From positions 24,986,001-25,050,000 of the forward strand of contig CM114274.1 in the NCBI GenBank assembly GCA_050084515.1: 64,000 nucleotides of DNA. The letters are read 5' to 3'. This document shows positions 37,102 to 50,562 of this stretch, piece after piece (position 1 is the stretch's first letter; each line of letters opens with the position of its first letter). The position numbers and the translations under genes were made by a program. The notes beneath the pieces are model-generated. The model was not told the origin of the DNA and did not search any database. It saw nothing but the letters and a program-made list of their open reading frames with translations. This stretch comes from Blasia pusilla (taxonomy: Eukaryota > Marchantiophyta > Marchantiopsida > Blasiales).

Positions 37102-39143
37102 ATTCGAGTGCTCCTGGTTCTAATTTGCGGACCGGGAATCGCACAGTTCATTCCTCTCGTTCGAGCAATTGTGGCCACGAGAACTGCAGTCGTCGCCGGA
37201 GCTCTGAGTGGCTCAGGGCACCTCTTTGACAGGAGTTATCGGCAAAATCCGACTGCTTCCGGTTGCAGTTGGCGGGCTTCCAATGCCAGAGAGAATACCG
37301 GTGCGTCCCTGCGAAGCGTGTAGTAGTAGTGTACAGCCCCCACATGGAAGCGCATCGAATCCTTTTGTAAAATATAAGATAAGATTCCTGTGCATCCCGT
37401 AAACTCCGCCCGACCATAGGCTGGGAGGAACTCATGGAGTAGAATAAAAGAGGGACTGGAGAAACAGATCACCATCCCGTAATGTTACAAACTAACAACT
37501 CGGTTTAATGGCATGCTTTAGTTAACTTACTAAGCCCATGCTTACATCTGGACGGAGCTTGGTGGGCTTGGTTTAGAGAGTGTGGCATACTATTCCAACA
37601 AGTATGCAGCCCATAGTGACGGAATCCAGTTTAATGGTTGCAAGTGGTATAGGGACACGGGGAGTGAATCCGCTTGATGCCAACATACGAGCGGTATGCG
37701 GACTTGTTGCATTATCATGAAGTATAGCATAATATTAGACACCGAAAAAATTAATTGTGGTTATTGACAATCATGCACGGTTGGATCATCATTCATCGGA
37801 ATGTATAGGTATAGCTAATCAAATAGCAGGGTCATCAGAGTAACAAGGACAAACTTTGCTACTCTAACGCATGGACCAAATGAGAGATATCACAAACACA
37901 CATTCTCGCTTGTGTTTGGGTACGCGATGACAGACCACAAGAGTCAAGGTCTGACTGTAAAGGGAAAGTGTTTGCTGCAGATTAGGTCAACTTTTACAGT
38001 TGGGCTTGTCCATGCTATATTATCTCGTGTACAAAAAAGATCGCAATTACAAGTTCTAGATTGTCTGGTGTATGCAATTTTCTAGGTTTTTACAGAGTTG
38101 GCACAACTCTATCCAAACAGTGCGTCTAGACATACAGCAACCAATGATGAGACAATGAGGAGGCGTGCAAGAAGATCAATCGTACTAGCCATACCTTTGG
38201 CGCGCAACACCAGATTTTGGTATGCCACCAGCCGAGATACTGCAAGCAATTCCAATTTTGCTTAGCGATAGTAGTTCTCATGACCACCATAAAGGAACCC
38301 CAGCTTCATAAGCTACGCAGAGTCAGTTTGATCAACAGCCCAACCACACCACCCACGTTTGTGCACAAATTGTTTCTCACAACAATCTTGTATTTTAGAT
38401 GCGACAATATCATGAATTAACATCCATATATTCTGGTACCTAAGTCCTATTTGGACTTTGCTAAAATGATCTTGGATGATATATCCACCCACCCCGATGA
38501 ACCAAACATCTAGATTGTTCCACCTATTGATGCTCAACTAAGATATGCACATAGTCTAGGCTTGGACCAATCCCATTGGTACGATAATGTTATAAGTCGA
38601 CAAGTGAGTCGGATGATAGACCAACAAAAAGCATGGGCAACATCATTCAGAGAATTAAGGAAGCAACCGCAAGTGACAAGTATTTGTCTTAATAGAGCTT
38701 TGCCCTTGGTGCTATAATGCTCAGCTAGTTGGCATTAATTTTTCTTTTATATACGTGTGCATGACCATTGAAGGTGGATCATGTATAGGTATTCAGAAGG
38801 AAATTAAGAGTCTTAAAGGAGTTGAATTCAATGAAGCTGAGCTCATACGACAACAAGTTGCGATCCGAGACAACTTACAACGGGTTTTTAAGAACACATG
38901 TGTTTTTTTTAGCACCAACATCATGTTGACTTCCAATTGCAATCATGGAAAAATAGGTTCTTTAGTTGCAGTATTCACACGACATCATCACCTTGTCTAC
39001 GACTGGTTATAAGTTGGGCGAGAATACACAAAGTTATTTGAGAAACTTGTGAGATTTGCTCCTATCTCCCCTCGGTGACACAATGCGGTCCTTGATAGAC
39101 AACCCATTCTAGCATGGCTAGCCTATGCTAGAATGCAGTTGCT

Positions 39144-39720
39144 TTGTCATTACACTACTATGTTACAAAAAATCAACTACATACATGTAGACCAAGTGGA
39201 TGCATAACAAAAAGAACCAAAGACCATGGGCTATATTGCCGTATGGGCTTCCCTACCGCTACTAATGCGCAAGTAGGACTTGCAATAGATCCAAAGACCT
39301 TAAAGTGGAGCTACTACAGGCTTTGTGAGCAACAAAGAAATGCTATACCATATCACCATGCCAACTTGCTGTTGTGGGGTGCTCATATGAATTTACAACG
39401 TTTTACAAACGTGCAGTGGTCTTTTTTATCTCCTAAAGTACGCCTAAAAGTGTGAACCGAAAGGTGCATTAAACATCACAACGGAGTGTGCCAAATATCT
39501 TGGCCTTGAGAGCTAAGACCAAACTAGAATATGCCTCATATTTGGGCTAGTGCTTAATAGATGAGTGTCCTCCACCGAGGCATCCTTCATAGCTCTCAAA
39601 ATCCCAATTATTACTAGGTCACATTGAGTGGAATATATCGATTGCAGTCCACCGCATCTACGCACTACGTTGTAAGGAAATGCCTCAATTGTATGCATAC
39701 ATCCTACTACACTATATTGC
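39144..39720 (+). pseudogene. Helitron Rep C-terminal remnant
   Basis: The translation at 39144-39455 contains YCRMGFPTATN and, 36 residues later, NLLLWGAHMNLQRFTNVQW, matching the CRFGFP..NP.LL..W.AN.DIQ region of Helitron Rep-helicases. After stop codons, about 39560-39690 reads VSSTEASFIALKIPI then SH.VEYIDCSPP, matching the conserved EA-W-r segment that follows Rep. At least two internal stops and a frame change break it. The catalytic YxxK pair is not recognisable. Confidence 0.7.
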
Positions 39721-39982
39721 TATTGTTTTGGGTGTTTATCTCACATGAAATTCACTCACTGTTGGACTCATCATGAAGTTTCCAACCTTAGCACAAGATC
39801 TGCTACAATTTTTTTGATATTGATTTAGTGGATAATTCAGTTTACACAACAAAAAGGCTTGTTTGGTTTAGTAAATACCATCCCTTACACCAGTGGAGTG
39901 AGTTCATTTTCACAATACTATTGAAGAATATCTCCTTTAGATCAAAGTCAGAGATATTAACTGTATTCACGTTTGCTTTGAC

Positions 39983-41060
39983 TTGTGTGTAGACTCATTT
40001 GAACAACCTTCTATTTCAAGAAACTCTTCTCAATCAGATTTCCAATCAGCCTTGCCATTGCATTTATTGAATGTAGAGCGAACACAATTATATCATAAAA
40101 TTAGGCTATTGTTGTGCGGCTTGTTGTTGATCACTGGACCACCTGGTTGTGGTAAGAAATTCTTTATTAATTTCATGCAAGCATTCTGGTCCCTCCCATC
40201 TATTCCCATACTCTTCACTATAACTACCAAAATTGCTCTTATATATATGCATAGCAATGCTATAACACTGCACTCAATGTTTAGTATACTAGCAAAAGGG
40301 GATCTTCCTACAATGCACACTACTTCACATCAATACTTGCGTATGAAGGACGCAAAAGTTATTTTTATTGATGAATGCTCCATGCTTACGCCTCGGCTGC
40401 TACAAATAGTTGCTATGATCGAGGCTACACTAGGTGTGTCCATCATCAAACTTAAACCCTTTCTCAACTAAGCTTGTCATTTAACTAGGTGATCATTGGC
40501 AGCTCCCTCCTATGTGTCATCATAAGGATCATCCTATTTGTTCCTTTTGCCATATACCTTCTTCACCATTCTATGCTAATATCAATAAATATTGCTTACA
40601 TACCCCAGTAAGGCATGTTGACAATCCTACGTTCCTAAGCTTTTTGTCTCATGTAAAAAATGAGTGTTCCACACATCAACAAATAGATAACTGCCTTGGA
40701 AACTGCTTTGTAGATGAAGATGCTGCTATGGATTACATAGAAGATTCCACCAAGGTGATTTGTACACACCGTGCAGATGTGCAACTATTCAATATTTTTG
40801 TGCTACGCACATTATTTGGTGCACCTGAGATCTTGACGTGAGATCTTTGCAGTACATGTGTCAACCGATGCTCCCACTGATCCTGAATTCAATTAGTGGA
40901 TCTATGATAACCAATTTAATGAATCCCACTTCTTAGCCATTGGATGTAAAGTGTTGCTTACACTGAACATTGACATGAAAATGCAAGCTACAAATGGGGC
41001 ATTAGCAACAATTGTAAATTGTATATCCAAACATGAGGATCTGACTCTTATACTGTAAGA
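39983..41060 (+). pseudogene. Helitron/PIF1-type helicase remnant
   Basis: Superfamily 1 helicase motifs appear in order: LLITGPPGCGKKFF (Walker A, about 40128-40165), VIFIDECSMLTP (motif II, about 40357), LGDHWQLPPM (motif III, about 40488, in another frame), then NCFVDEDAAMDYIEDS and THRADVQLFN near 40710-40790, and a C-terminal AIGCKVLLTLNIDMK..NGALATIVN near 40930-41030 after further stops. The Walker A motif has KK where KT/KS is expected. At least one frameshift and several stops show it is inactive. PIF1-type helicases form the C-terminal half of Helitron transposases. Confidence 0.82.
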
Positions 41061-41430
41061 CAATAAACTCGACTATTTTCATCCTTGTCTACCCACAATA
41101 CAATGTGTGAATGCAAGCTCCCATGACCCTGCAGCTCGTACCTAATCACGTAGTTTTGCACATTCTTGAGTAGACAAGGTCCACCTAAAACGTAACTATG
41201 GAGGAATGCCTTTAGCCTGGTGTGAAAAAGTATGGCGCACTCAATAGGTGTATTGCCCCATGTAAACAAGGGGTTAATCTTCTTCACGATAGCTTCAATA
41301 TATGCTATTTCGGCCCATCTAGTATCAGACACTTCATCATAGGTAAGTGTTGGAAAAAAATCAGGCATACCCCACTTTCGCACGATTGGTTTTTAGGTAC
41401 TTGGGGTGCCGACTATGCCAGATTGGGCTC
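41048..41430 (-). pseudogene. Helitron Rep N-terminal (HUH-type) remnant, opposite strand
   Basis: The minus strand reads RKWGMPDFFPTLTYDEVSDT, then CAILFHTRLKAFLHSY, then YVIRYELQGHGSLHSHIVLW, followed by VDKDE. This matches the Helitron_like_N region; HSH is at the place of the HUH metal-binding motif. A stop lies a few residues upstream of the open part, and no upstream partner was found. It faces, and slightly overlaps, the end of the plus-strand helicase remnant, whereas in intact elements Rep and helicase are one protein on one strand. Confidence 0.78.
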
Positions 41431-44400
41431 CCAAGAATCTATGCACTAATACTATATCGGGATAGATGGGAGTACAGTTCTTGGTCACTAAGCTTTGGGT
41501 ATTTCTGATTTAGCTGATCAAGTTCTCTATTTAAAATACGTGACCGAATACCTGAAGCTAGTGTAATAGATTGTCACAATTGGTGCGTGATAAGTAAGTA
41601 TGGTTTGTACAATGTAAATACACCAAAAAGTTGCTTCACTTGATTTTTTAGATAATCAGCAAAGGAGTACTAACCAGTGAAGTACCCTCTAAGAATGGGA
41701 ATAAGAATGGAAAATTTCCCATTTCAATGGTAAGCTTTGCATCTGGCGATATACCATTCCTGTCACTAAGAAATTGCTCTCAAACATGTGCGTGTTCTCT
41801 AAAAAAAAACACTACCACTATGAAATATATCATATGAATGTCTGATTCTTACTGGCAACGAGTACTATCTGTCTTGTAACACATTGAGCTCTACGATATA
41901 TGGGTCGTAGTCATGCTATGTGTCACATAGTTTTTTTCTTGGGATGCCCTTAAAATAGGCTTAACAAAAGAAGACGATGTATAGGATCACAAGTGCACAT
42001 GTTGGATCAGGTAGACTAGTGTAGAATATGCTGTTATGTAAAGTCCAACTATAAACAATTAAGTAAAGTTGATTGAAAGAACTTAATTTGCAATATAGTG
42101 TTTTAGCTTATCAACAAGATGTGCGATATATGTTGTATTACTCAAACTTTTTCCGCTACTAGGGTGTATCGTGGTTGTTGCGTATGCTAGCTGCAGCTGA
42201 AAATAATGTGCTTGTTGCATATATATATATTTGGATACCATGTGAGTGCTGATGCGGTTGCCTGTCATTCACCAACAATAGTGTTCAGACTTGGATACAA
42301 CCTACTAGGCTCAACTGCTTGCAACATATATGTCTGCAACTAAATACGCTTTACGCTACCATAACAAATTGGCATGGATATACACTGACGCACTACTAAT
42401 CATTTCAAGACTAGGGAGTGCAAGCTACAAGGATTTTATACTAGGTTTCCAAGCATGTGAATCACTCGCGAATTCCCTCCAGCTAATCCCATTGTTGAAT
42501 CCGTTGTATTATTATAGTTGCCATTGTTACAACGAATGGGAGTTACTGAATTTAGAAGGGTGGTCTAATAAATATGACCACATGCACACAAATGCATAAG
42601 AGAGATAGTATAGGTGCACCACAAAGATTAGGTTGAGGGATTTACGACTTATTAAGTAGTTGACCACTTGTTGGGCCCAGAGATTAACCATTGTTTGCTG
42701 GTTTTGCATATAATAAATAGGCAGTATGCTGGGTAGTATGCTATTAAGTTGAACCATCCTTGTTTGATGTGAGGGGAACACCCGGACTCAGCTAGACAGA
42801 GAAAGGTTAGCGTAAACAACACGTAATTGTCGTTAACTGTACTTTGTTAACTATTATGGAGCTATATACATCTTGTTCCACCATAACACATGGGCCTTAA
42901 TGCACATTGATGCACTACTAGTGATATTAAGAAAAGAGAGTGTGAGCAACAGGAATTTCATAGTAGGTTGTGTGGCATATTTGAGTCACCCAAGAGTTGA
43001 GTCAAGCTAATCTTATTGTCCAATATTCTATATCACTACGATTGTCTTTTTTTGCAATGAATGTGAGTACTTGGGTAGTCCTTGATTTATTTAGTTAACT
43101 AATTGTGCATGGTAATGGAATAACACTTCGCATAGTCAGAAAATACAGAAGATTGGATGAGTGCAGATGATTACAAGCTCTTTATCATGGACATTCTGTG
43201 GAGTTGACAGGGCTCGCTACTGGATGTCTCTAACCTCTTATAAATATGTACTTCTAATACACACAGTTGTGGTAACACAACACATGTTATCCACTGCGCG
43301 CAGACCTATGCATCATCATAGATCTCCAAGGATCGTAGGGCCACATAAATCAACTTGCGCATTGCAAGCTTCAGGGTCACACCCAATCTTAAGCATGTTG
43401 AGAAATGAAAATAACTACAAGGAAGTGGGCAGCCATAGATATATAAACATACAGTGTGACAAAATGTTAACATATTCTACCTAGAGTATGTTGATGTATG
43501 TAAAAAAACATGTGAGCTCCAACCACTAATGTAATGATGTCAATCACTCTCACAAGTAAACCACCATATATGAATACTTGTTACAGTCTTTCAATAAGGG
43601 CAATAGATTTCTACTATAGTCCTAGGATGGATGTATGCACCAAATGAATTGAAAGAACCAGTATAAACCATGAGAGAGCCGTTGTTTGGTTGCAAATAGG
43701 TAAACCTTTGAAAGCAATAGGAACCAGCAAAGTTGATTGCAAAAAAATGCACCGTTATTCAGCACGACAAGGTTGGGGTGGGGCAACGAGAAACGTATGA
43801 GTTCCACGCCCAATAGACAAAGCCAAGGGAAAGTATTTATGTCTCAATCAACCCTCATCTCTATACTTTTCTCGTTTTCCCCCATCTTCTTAAATTTTCT
43901 ACTTTTCAAAGTACCCTCTTCCAATGTCATAACTAAAGAATGCGCTATAGAGGTCTTTTGTATTATCCTTGAGTGTTAGAGGATCCTTCAGCTAGAGCAT
44001 GCCTCATGAGACCAAACAATTATGTGACTACTGCTCATTTGTGTTTGCTCACGTTGCACACGAACCTCACAATGGAAGGTGGTGTGCCCATGCACCCAAT
44101 GTCACATGAAGAAATAGATGCACGTATGTAAGGTTTATTCTCATGTTGCCATACATGGTCAATGCGACCCATACCATATGGATCCCACACAAATACTAAT
44201 CCCCATAGAAACCTTAATTGTGCCAAATTTTTTGCTTGTTGATGTTAGGCACGAGGCTGAGTAAATACTTGCATGCAAATAAGTACATGTGCAATTATCC
44301 GTATATATGCAGGATCTCTTGGGGATATGTTGGAAATACTTCCTCCAACATATGAGTTGATGTAGCATTTGGAGACAACATTCATGCATATTTGTGCTCT

Positions 44401-47400
44401 TTTCCACGAGATCATAAATTCAATTCTCTAATCCATGCCCTTGCTACCATTGCCTACCCCCATGATCAAAGTCAACCAATCAACATTGAGCAATCAATCA
44501 TCTCATGAAAACCCTTAAGTCACCAAATATTTTTGCAAAGTTACAAGACCCAACGCGTTTGGATGCATTAGCTAGGATCGATGTACACATTGGGTTTTGG
44601 GAAGCATGGTCTTATGGAGTTGGTAGATTTTTCAAGAGTGTATTATGTGAATGCGATGCAACCCTAAGGGAATACCCTTATATCTAGTTGTTCTGACTTC
44701 AAACATGGAGAACCTTCAAATGCTCAGTCAAGTTCCAAGCCAAGTGGTAGTCTTATTGGCACCCAACTCTTTTGGAACTTGAGCTATTCTCAAGTCTCGC
44801 TTGATGTTTGATTCTGCTATGTTAATTCACAACCCCCATTATTTGACATGCCCATCAAGGCTCACGTCTCAATTCTGCAACTCATATCTCATTCGTGAGA
44901 CTTCAACGCGCTTCTATCCTAGTGTAAGCCCATTAGAGTTATGATATTTTGCGTTGGCATGCGTTTGGTTATGAGGGTCGCAACAAAGAGAGGGAGCCGT
45001 GCCCCACTTCAGCAACATAAGCACAATTTCCTCGGTTTAAAATCTAGATCATTAATGTTATTCAGCAACATCATGTTGGAGAGATCTTGGAAACTTACCT
45101 TACATTGAACCGTGAGGTTGTGGAGAGAGTGATTGGCCTTCTAAATGATACTCGGTCATTCATGCAATTATGAGGGGGTGGTTGAAATTTTTGGATCAAG
45201 GCATTTGATGAGTAATGTATGCAAACCCAAGACAACAAACTATGTTGCACTTTTGATAGCATCATTGTTGAACCTTGTGCACATCCACACAACATACAAT
45301 GCAAGGCAATATATACTACAACCAAGCTTGGGTCAATTATCCCATTAACTTTGGGAAGATGACATTGTGCATAATTATACACATGATCATTCCAAATTAT
45401 ACCGTCATTTTTCTCCAATTAGAGAACACAAGATGGAAACACCTTAGCCCCTCTTAGGATAGTGTGCCTTGCTAAAATGTCCAACATCATAGGTGTCATC
45501 TGCTGCAAATAGCCATAGTCTCTTTGATGAAACTTTGGAGTATCAATCAATAACATCCTCCTCAACTAGTTCCATATCTCAATATGTCCCGATGGTGTGC
45601 AATAGCCACTTTCTCGAATGTCATGGGCATGACTCCCTGAAATGTCTCGGCCCCACTGAGAACATGCTTGCACCCATACATCAAGGCCATTAAGGTTCAA
45701 CATCTCACCAACATCACAAAAGATGGCTATGGGTAAATCAGGCTTTTGTCTATATGGTAGAAATTAAGGTGAGAAAGACACCAAGAATAGCCTACTTGCT
45801 AAACCTATATCCCATTGCTAAGCACGAAAGCTATATATCATGATTCCCTATGTAAGCTCTATAAGCCATAGGTGCGAAAAGCCCTCTTCGCCATCTAGAC
45901 AACTCGCTCTTTTAGTCCATCTGCCTCAAAATGATCTCATGAAGTAGTGCAATGGTCGATCAACACATAATCTTACAAGGCATGAAACTCCTCGTGAAAC
46001 ATGATACCCTCATTTTTGCGACCCCCATAACCAAATGAACGCCAAGCAGAGCATCCGAACTCTAGCGGGTTCACACTAGGATGGTTTGCGCGTTGGAGTG
46101 TCTCTTGGAAGAGACGCAAGAGACACAAGAGATGACACGCGAACGAGGTTGAGCGTTTCATGCCTTTATGGTCGCGACTAGGAAACTTGAACCAAGACTT
46201 GAGAGGAGTCGAGTCTAGGAAAGTTGGTTGCCAAAGAGGTGGGAATCGGATTTGGAACGTGACTAGCGTTTGGGGTTACGACTATATTTTGGACCATAAA
46301 TTTTATTCTCAAGATGATTTTGGGACAAGTAAGATGGTGTTGGAAAGATTATGTGAAGTTGGTTCCAATGCGCCAAAGATCTCAGCAAATTCAGAAGCAT
46401 AGGCTAAGAAATTGGCCAAAAATGACTATACAGGGAGTCGGGTTGAGGGCCAAAAAGAGGGGCCCCAACGTCTCTTCCCCAAAGGCAGGGGGACGGCGGG
46501 GATCCCTAAAAGTAATATTAAGGGGGAAGGTCTCCAAGAGTGAGTGGGACTTGACCCCACTTTAGGACGCCGCGGGACGACCCAAGGACACACAATGGAT
46601 CGAGAGTTTTGACGTTGAGATTCGAAACCCAAACCAAGTCCAATAGAGTGGATTTTGGAGGTCCATGTTGGATTCCAACCCGCGACTCATTTAGTTGGGT
46701 CTCGGTTTGGGGCTTGTGCGAGGTCCATTGGATAGTTGGAATCGCTATTCTTGCGAATGCCGTTTTAGATGTCTAGACTAACTAGAAAGTCTGTCCCAAG
46801 TCTCGGAAGACTTACCCGTGTTGGAAAGCTAGGAATTAGGGAAGGTTGAGGTTGATGAGGTGCCGAGTTGAGAACTCGGTGGGTTGGAAGGCCGATTGAC
46901 CCAAACCAGACTAACATGAGTGTGTTTGGGTGCAGATCGGCAATGAGAGCGTGTCCTACTAAAAGTACCCTTTTGCAACACTAAAGATTGACATTCAAGA
47001 AGAGTATTCGCACGATACTCGCTTGTCAACATCTTTTCTGGTGCGCTTTACTCACTCAACACTCCTAACTGCCATTGTAGCGAGCAAGGGGGAAAGTACC
47101 CCATCCTAAATCCAATGACTAAGATTTGATCTCTCCCCTCGACGAAATCCATCTATTCAATGTTTCAACCAATCATATATGTGCAGGTTGGCTTGCTAGT
47201 TTTCTAATTTCCAAAATGTGTACCAATCAATTGCATTTCAACTTGCAGAATTTTCATGAAAGTACATCTTTGGGAACATAGCCGAGAAACAAATATTTTC
47301 CAGAAATGATTTGTTGTATTCTTATTCATTTCCAACACCAATGAAGGGCACTCGAGGAATTAGTTAGCGGTGCTAGAAACCTAGCCGAAGGTCCAAAACG

Positions 47401-47999
47401 CGAAACGGAAATTTCAAAACTTTCATCGGCCAAATCTACTTGTAACCCGAGATATCCCCGAGCATTGGTTTAGAAGGAATTACAATGCTCCTCTTTTACT
47501 CTATGCTATTAAAACCTAGTGCCAAAATTGGTAAGGGACATGGTCACAAATGAATAATATTCATTATGGGAAATAATATACAACCTAGAATACTACTAAT
47601 ACCCCACTTAATCCTCAAAGCATTCCTACTTCACTACCATAGATTATAATCCCTTCTATGGAGCATACTTGTGTAACAATGTTCTTTATACACTCTAGAG
47701 AAGTGGATGCCCATGCCAAGCACATGCTAATGATGAGCACTCCTTTGCCCTAACTTAGTTAGACATGGAGCCGGTATCACAATAGGAGGTCAACCCATAG
47801 CCCATATGTCAAGCAAGGAGATGTTTGTTGGTGAGAGGCATGTTTATGATAATAATATTGTATAGATTGTTGTCAAGCAACGGGCGTGTACGAAAACACA
47901 CTTCATCACGAAAGCTTCTCTCACACACAAAATCCTTGTCTAGTAGTAGGTCGATATTTCTCTCCCTCCTCTCTTTCAACCCCATGGCATGGCATGGAG

Positions 48000-50100
48000 A
48001 GAGTACACCTTGTGTGCCTTTCATGTGTGTAACTTAACTATAAGTGTAAGAAAAATCCAAGCTTTACTGAAAAAACAAATCTCCTTTGTGGAATCCAAAC
48101 CATAAACATTTGAAATTCGGACCAAAATGGGACCGCATACGGAGGGCGTCCCATAGGCCAATTAACTAGAAATATGAATATAAGTTCACTCATTCTCTGT
48201 GGGTGTACGGAATCGGGTGAGGCCCTGGTCGGGGATCTGGAAGAGAATCGTCGCCTTCTTGGACAATCCGAGCGCACGACGGCCTATAGGCACAAAGTGA
48301 GACTCGTGTTAAATGTATCTGCCAGTAGTTTCCAGCCACCGCCGCATGCTGCGGGAGGTGTAGATGAGGTCTCACAAGAAAGCCAAAATGGTATGACAGT
48401 GTCTGAATGCACGCGGGATGATCAGGGGCAAATAGTGACAGCACTGAGATTTGTGGTTAGCGGTATTCCGACTACGTATACCACACGATTCTGATGATTG
48501 TGTGTGGTAGGAATATTTGAGTCTTCGTATCCGCCATGAAGCCTCACGATCAGGAAAACCGAGATACTTGATTCCTAGTGTACTCGAACTTAGAAACTTG
48601 TCATCTCGGGATCTTTGACTGCATCCGGAGGTCGCAGATTTCAACTCTGTTGAATCGCTGCTTGCTCCGAAGACGATTCCTTAGGCTGTTTCCACCCCAA
48701 GATCCTATCCAGACGAAGGCTTCAATTCAATTTCCGTACGCAGAAACACGTCGTTCCTCACGGCAAGTATTACGGCACCTTCTTTAATATATCACAGAAG
48801 GGAGGATAACTGTGAGGCGATCACAAGTAGGTCTACAATGTGAGGGGACCGCAACTCGTTAATTCAGATATTATCAAGTGCCTACCTGATAGAGAGTTTG
48901 CTTTTTTCGTTCGCAAGATCCAGTTGTCGAGTACGACTCCTGGGGATTCATCGCCGTTAAAATACAAGTGCAATGATGTACGAAGAAACATCCGGTCAAG
49001 CAGGGTGAACAGAACTGAACATCGGGGCTATGGAAGTGAAACTGAAGGCAAGATTAAGAGTTGTCAGGAGTATCAAGTGACGTGATTTCCCTTCCCTTGC
49101 CAGTCTCATATGCATGACCTATAAATTTTCGAATCTACGGCGTAATTTTGTTCTTCTTTTCGCCTGCGCCACTTCATTTAAGGGCATTTGGTCCTTCACA
49201 CTCTTGAGATTCATCCTCGCTCTCGACTTGTGACAGCCAGTCCACCTGAAAGGTTACTTGAGCATTACATAACTTTACAGGCGGGACGGAGTTGAAGCTA
49301 TGCTGCGAGGTTGTTGATCGAGAAGAGCATCTCGAATTTGGGAGCTCGAAAGTCACACGTAACTATACAGGACTAGCTTGCTTGCTGGACTAGTATGCAG
49401 CCATGAGCGCTCCCTGTTTTGAAACCGGCGGCTTGTATCATTGCGATCCCCGGCCTAACGTCCCTACAACCGTATGCAGCTGCTGGTTGTTTCTATCTCT
49501 TGTCCGACGTTTGTTCTATGCGGGGGCGACGATGCATCAGTGAGATAGTATCCATCATCTGTTTTAGCACTCTCGAGTCTGTGTCTGACCACCGACTCAC
49601 CTTCCTCGCTCGAATGCTTTGCCCCCGGTCACTATGTTCAACGAGGAATGAAGCTCATGGGAAATTTATTCAATACAAATGACGAGGACGATTAGGGGAG
49701 AGGCCTTCGTAGAGACGCACCTAATCAGATGTCGAATAACGGCATCGTTAGTTGTTGATCTCAAACAACTTTAGTAACGGAAAGGAGCTTCCAGACAGGG
49801 AACACATAACTCCTAGATTAGAAACGAATGATGTGGCTTGCTGGGGTGTCACCCAGACTAGGACCGTGCATATGTTCCCCCACAATCACCGGCTCTGTGA
49901 AAATCTAATAATTTGGTGACTTTTCCCCTGCCAATTGCGACCAGACCGTTCATGACGACCTTCTCCGGTCTCGCAGTGTTTTACAACTCGTACCATGGAG
50001 CCAATTGACGCTGCAGCATAAGGTCACACTAGCGTTGTCTTCGTTCCACTTTCGTTTAGGAAAGTGGAAGCCTCAACGATCGTAGAAAGGGAGATCACTG
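48000..50100. other. Non-coding DNA; possible terminal exon at 49174-49245 (-)
   Basis: No gene is firmly supported. On the minus strand, a good acceptor (ACCTTTCAG) at about 49246 precedes an open stretch reading VDWLSQVESEDESQECEG and ending in TGA at 49174. It could be a last exon of the minus-strand gene starting at 50562, but no intervening donor was established. Confidence 0.3.
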
Positions 50101-50103
50101 CGA

Positions 50104-50562
50104 TCAGGTCTCGTCAGGCAACTGGTAATTTAAGGTTCCAAAGGTCGCAGTGTCTGTTCCAACCTTGCGGAAACTACCCTGACTCTCTTCCCATCGGAAG
50201 AGTTTGGCAGATGCTGTTACACCATTCGGTATGTCTCTAACTGGTAGGGTATCAAATTGAAGCCTCAGACGAACCAAGTAGTCATCCTCCAACGGCTCTG
50301 GCTCCAAATCCAAATCTCTTTTCACCATCTTTAGACGCGGTTCTTCCTCTTGACTGATGAAGAAATCTAATTTCTTGATTACGATCCCACCACCCTCCAC
50401 CATCTTGGCGGTGGGGCGAACTTTGAGGCTCAGCAAATCTCGCAGAGTTCTCTGAGATTGGCCCCTGTCATATGAAAACGTAGACGCATTGACCAGCGAC
50501 GGTCTCTGGTTCCGGCGCCTGAGTACATCGGGAAGACTCTCTCCTTCAGCAGAATCGTCCAT
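50104..50562 (-). CDS. Hypothetical protein, 152 residues
   Basis: An intact minus-strand frame from ATG at 50562 to TGA at 50104. The product is hydrophilic and acidic/basic mixed, starting MDDSAEGESLPDVLRRRNQR; its second half (GGGIVIKKLDFFISQEEEPR, then DDYLVRLRLQFDTLPVRD) reads like a folded beta-rich domain rather than random translation. I do not recognise the family. An upstream in-frame TTG at 50586 would add eight residues. It is divergent from the candidate plus-strand start at 51186, about 620 bases away, so the two could share a promoter region. It could also be one exon of a longer gene. Confidence 0.5.
   Translation of the reverse strand: MDDSAEGESLPDVLRRRNQRPSLVNASTFSYDRGQSQRTLRDLLSLKVRPTAKMVEGGGIVIKKLDFFISQEEEPRLKMVKRDLDLEPEPLEDDYLVRLRLQFDTLPVRDIPNGVTASAKLFRWEESQGSFRKVGTDTATFGTLNYQLPDET

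Larger units (their letters stand above)
33685..37450. promoter_or_regulatory. 5' side of the LNK-like gene: missing first exon, leader and promoter
   Basis: The LNK-like N-terminal coding exon and promoter should lie here, but no exon with an M..W start and matching donor was recognised. The region contains a pyrimidine-rich tract at about 35880-35990, a GC-rich segment at about 36340-37330, and three CACGTG G-box cores. Frames on both strands in the GC-rich part look like low-complexity shadows. Confidence 0.5.
37500..48000. other. Transposon-derived block between LNK-like gene and IFT46
   Basis: Composition drops in GC and no intact gene is seen. Helitron Rep and helicase remains lie at 39.1-41.4 kb. 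Elsewhere (41.4-48 kb) frames are short and broken; a GC-richer patch near 46.4-46.6 kb is unlike its surroundings. Helitron termini (TC start, CTRR end with hairpin) were not identified, and no LTR pair was recognised. Confidence 0.6.
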
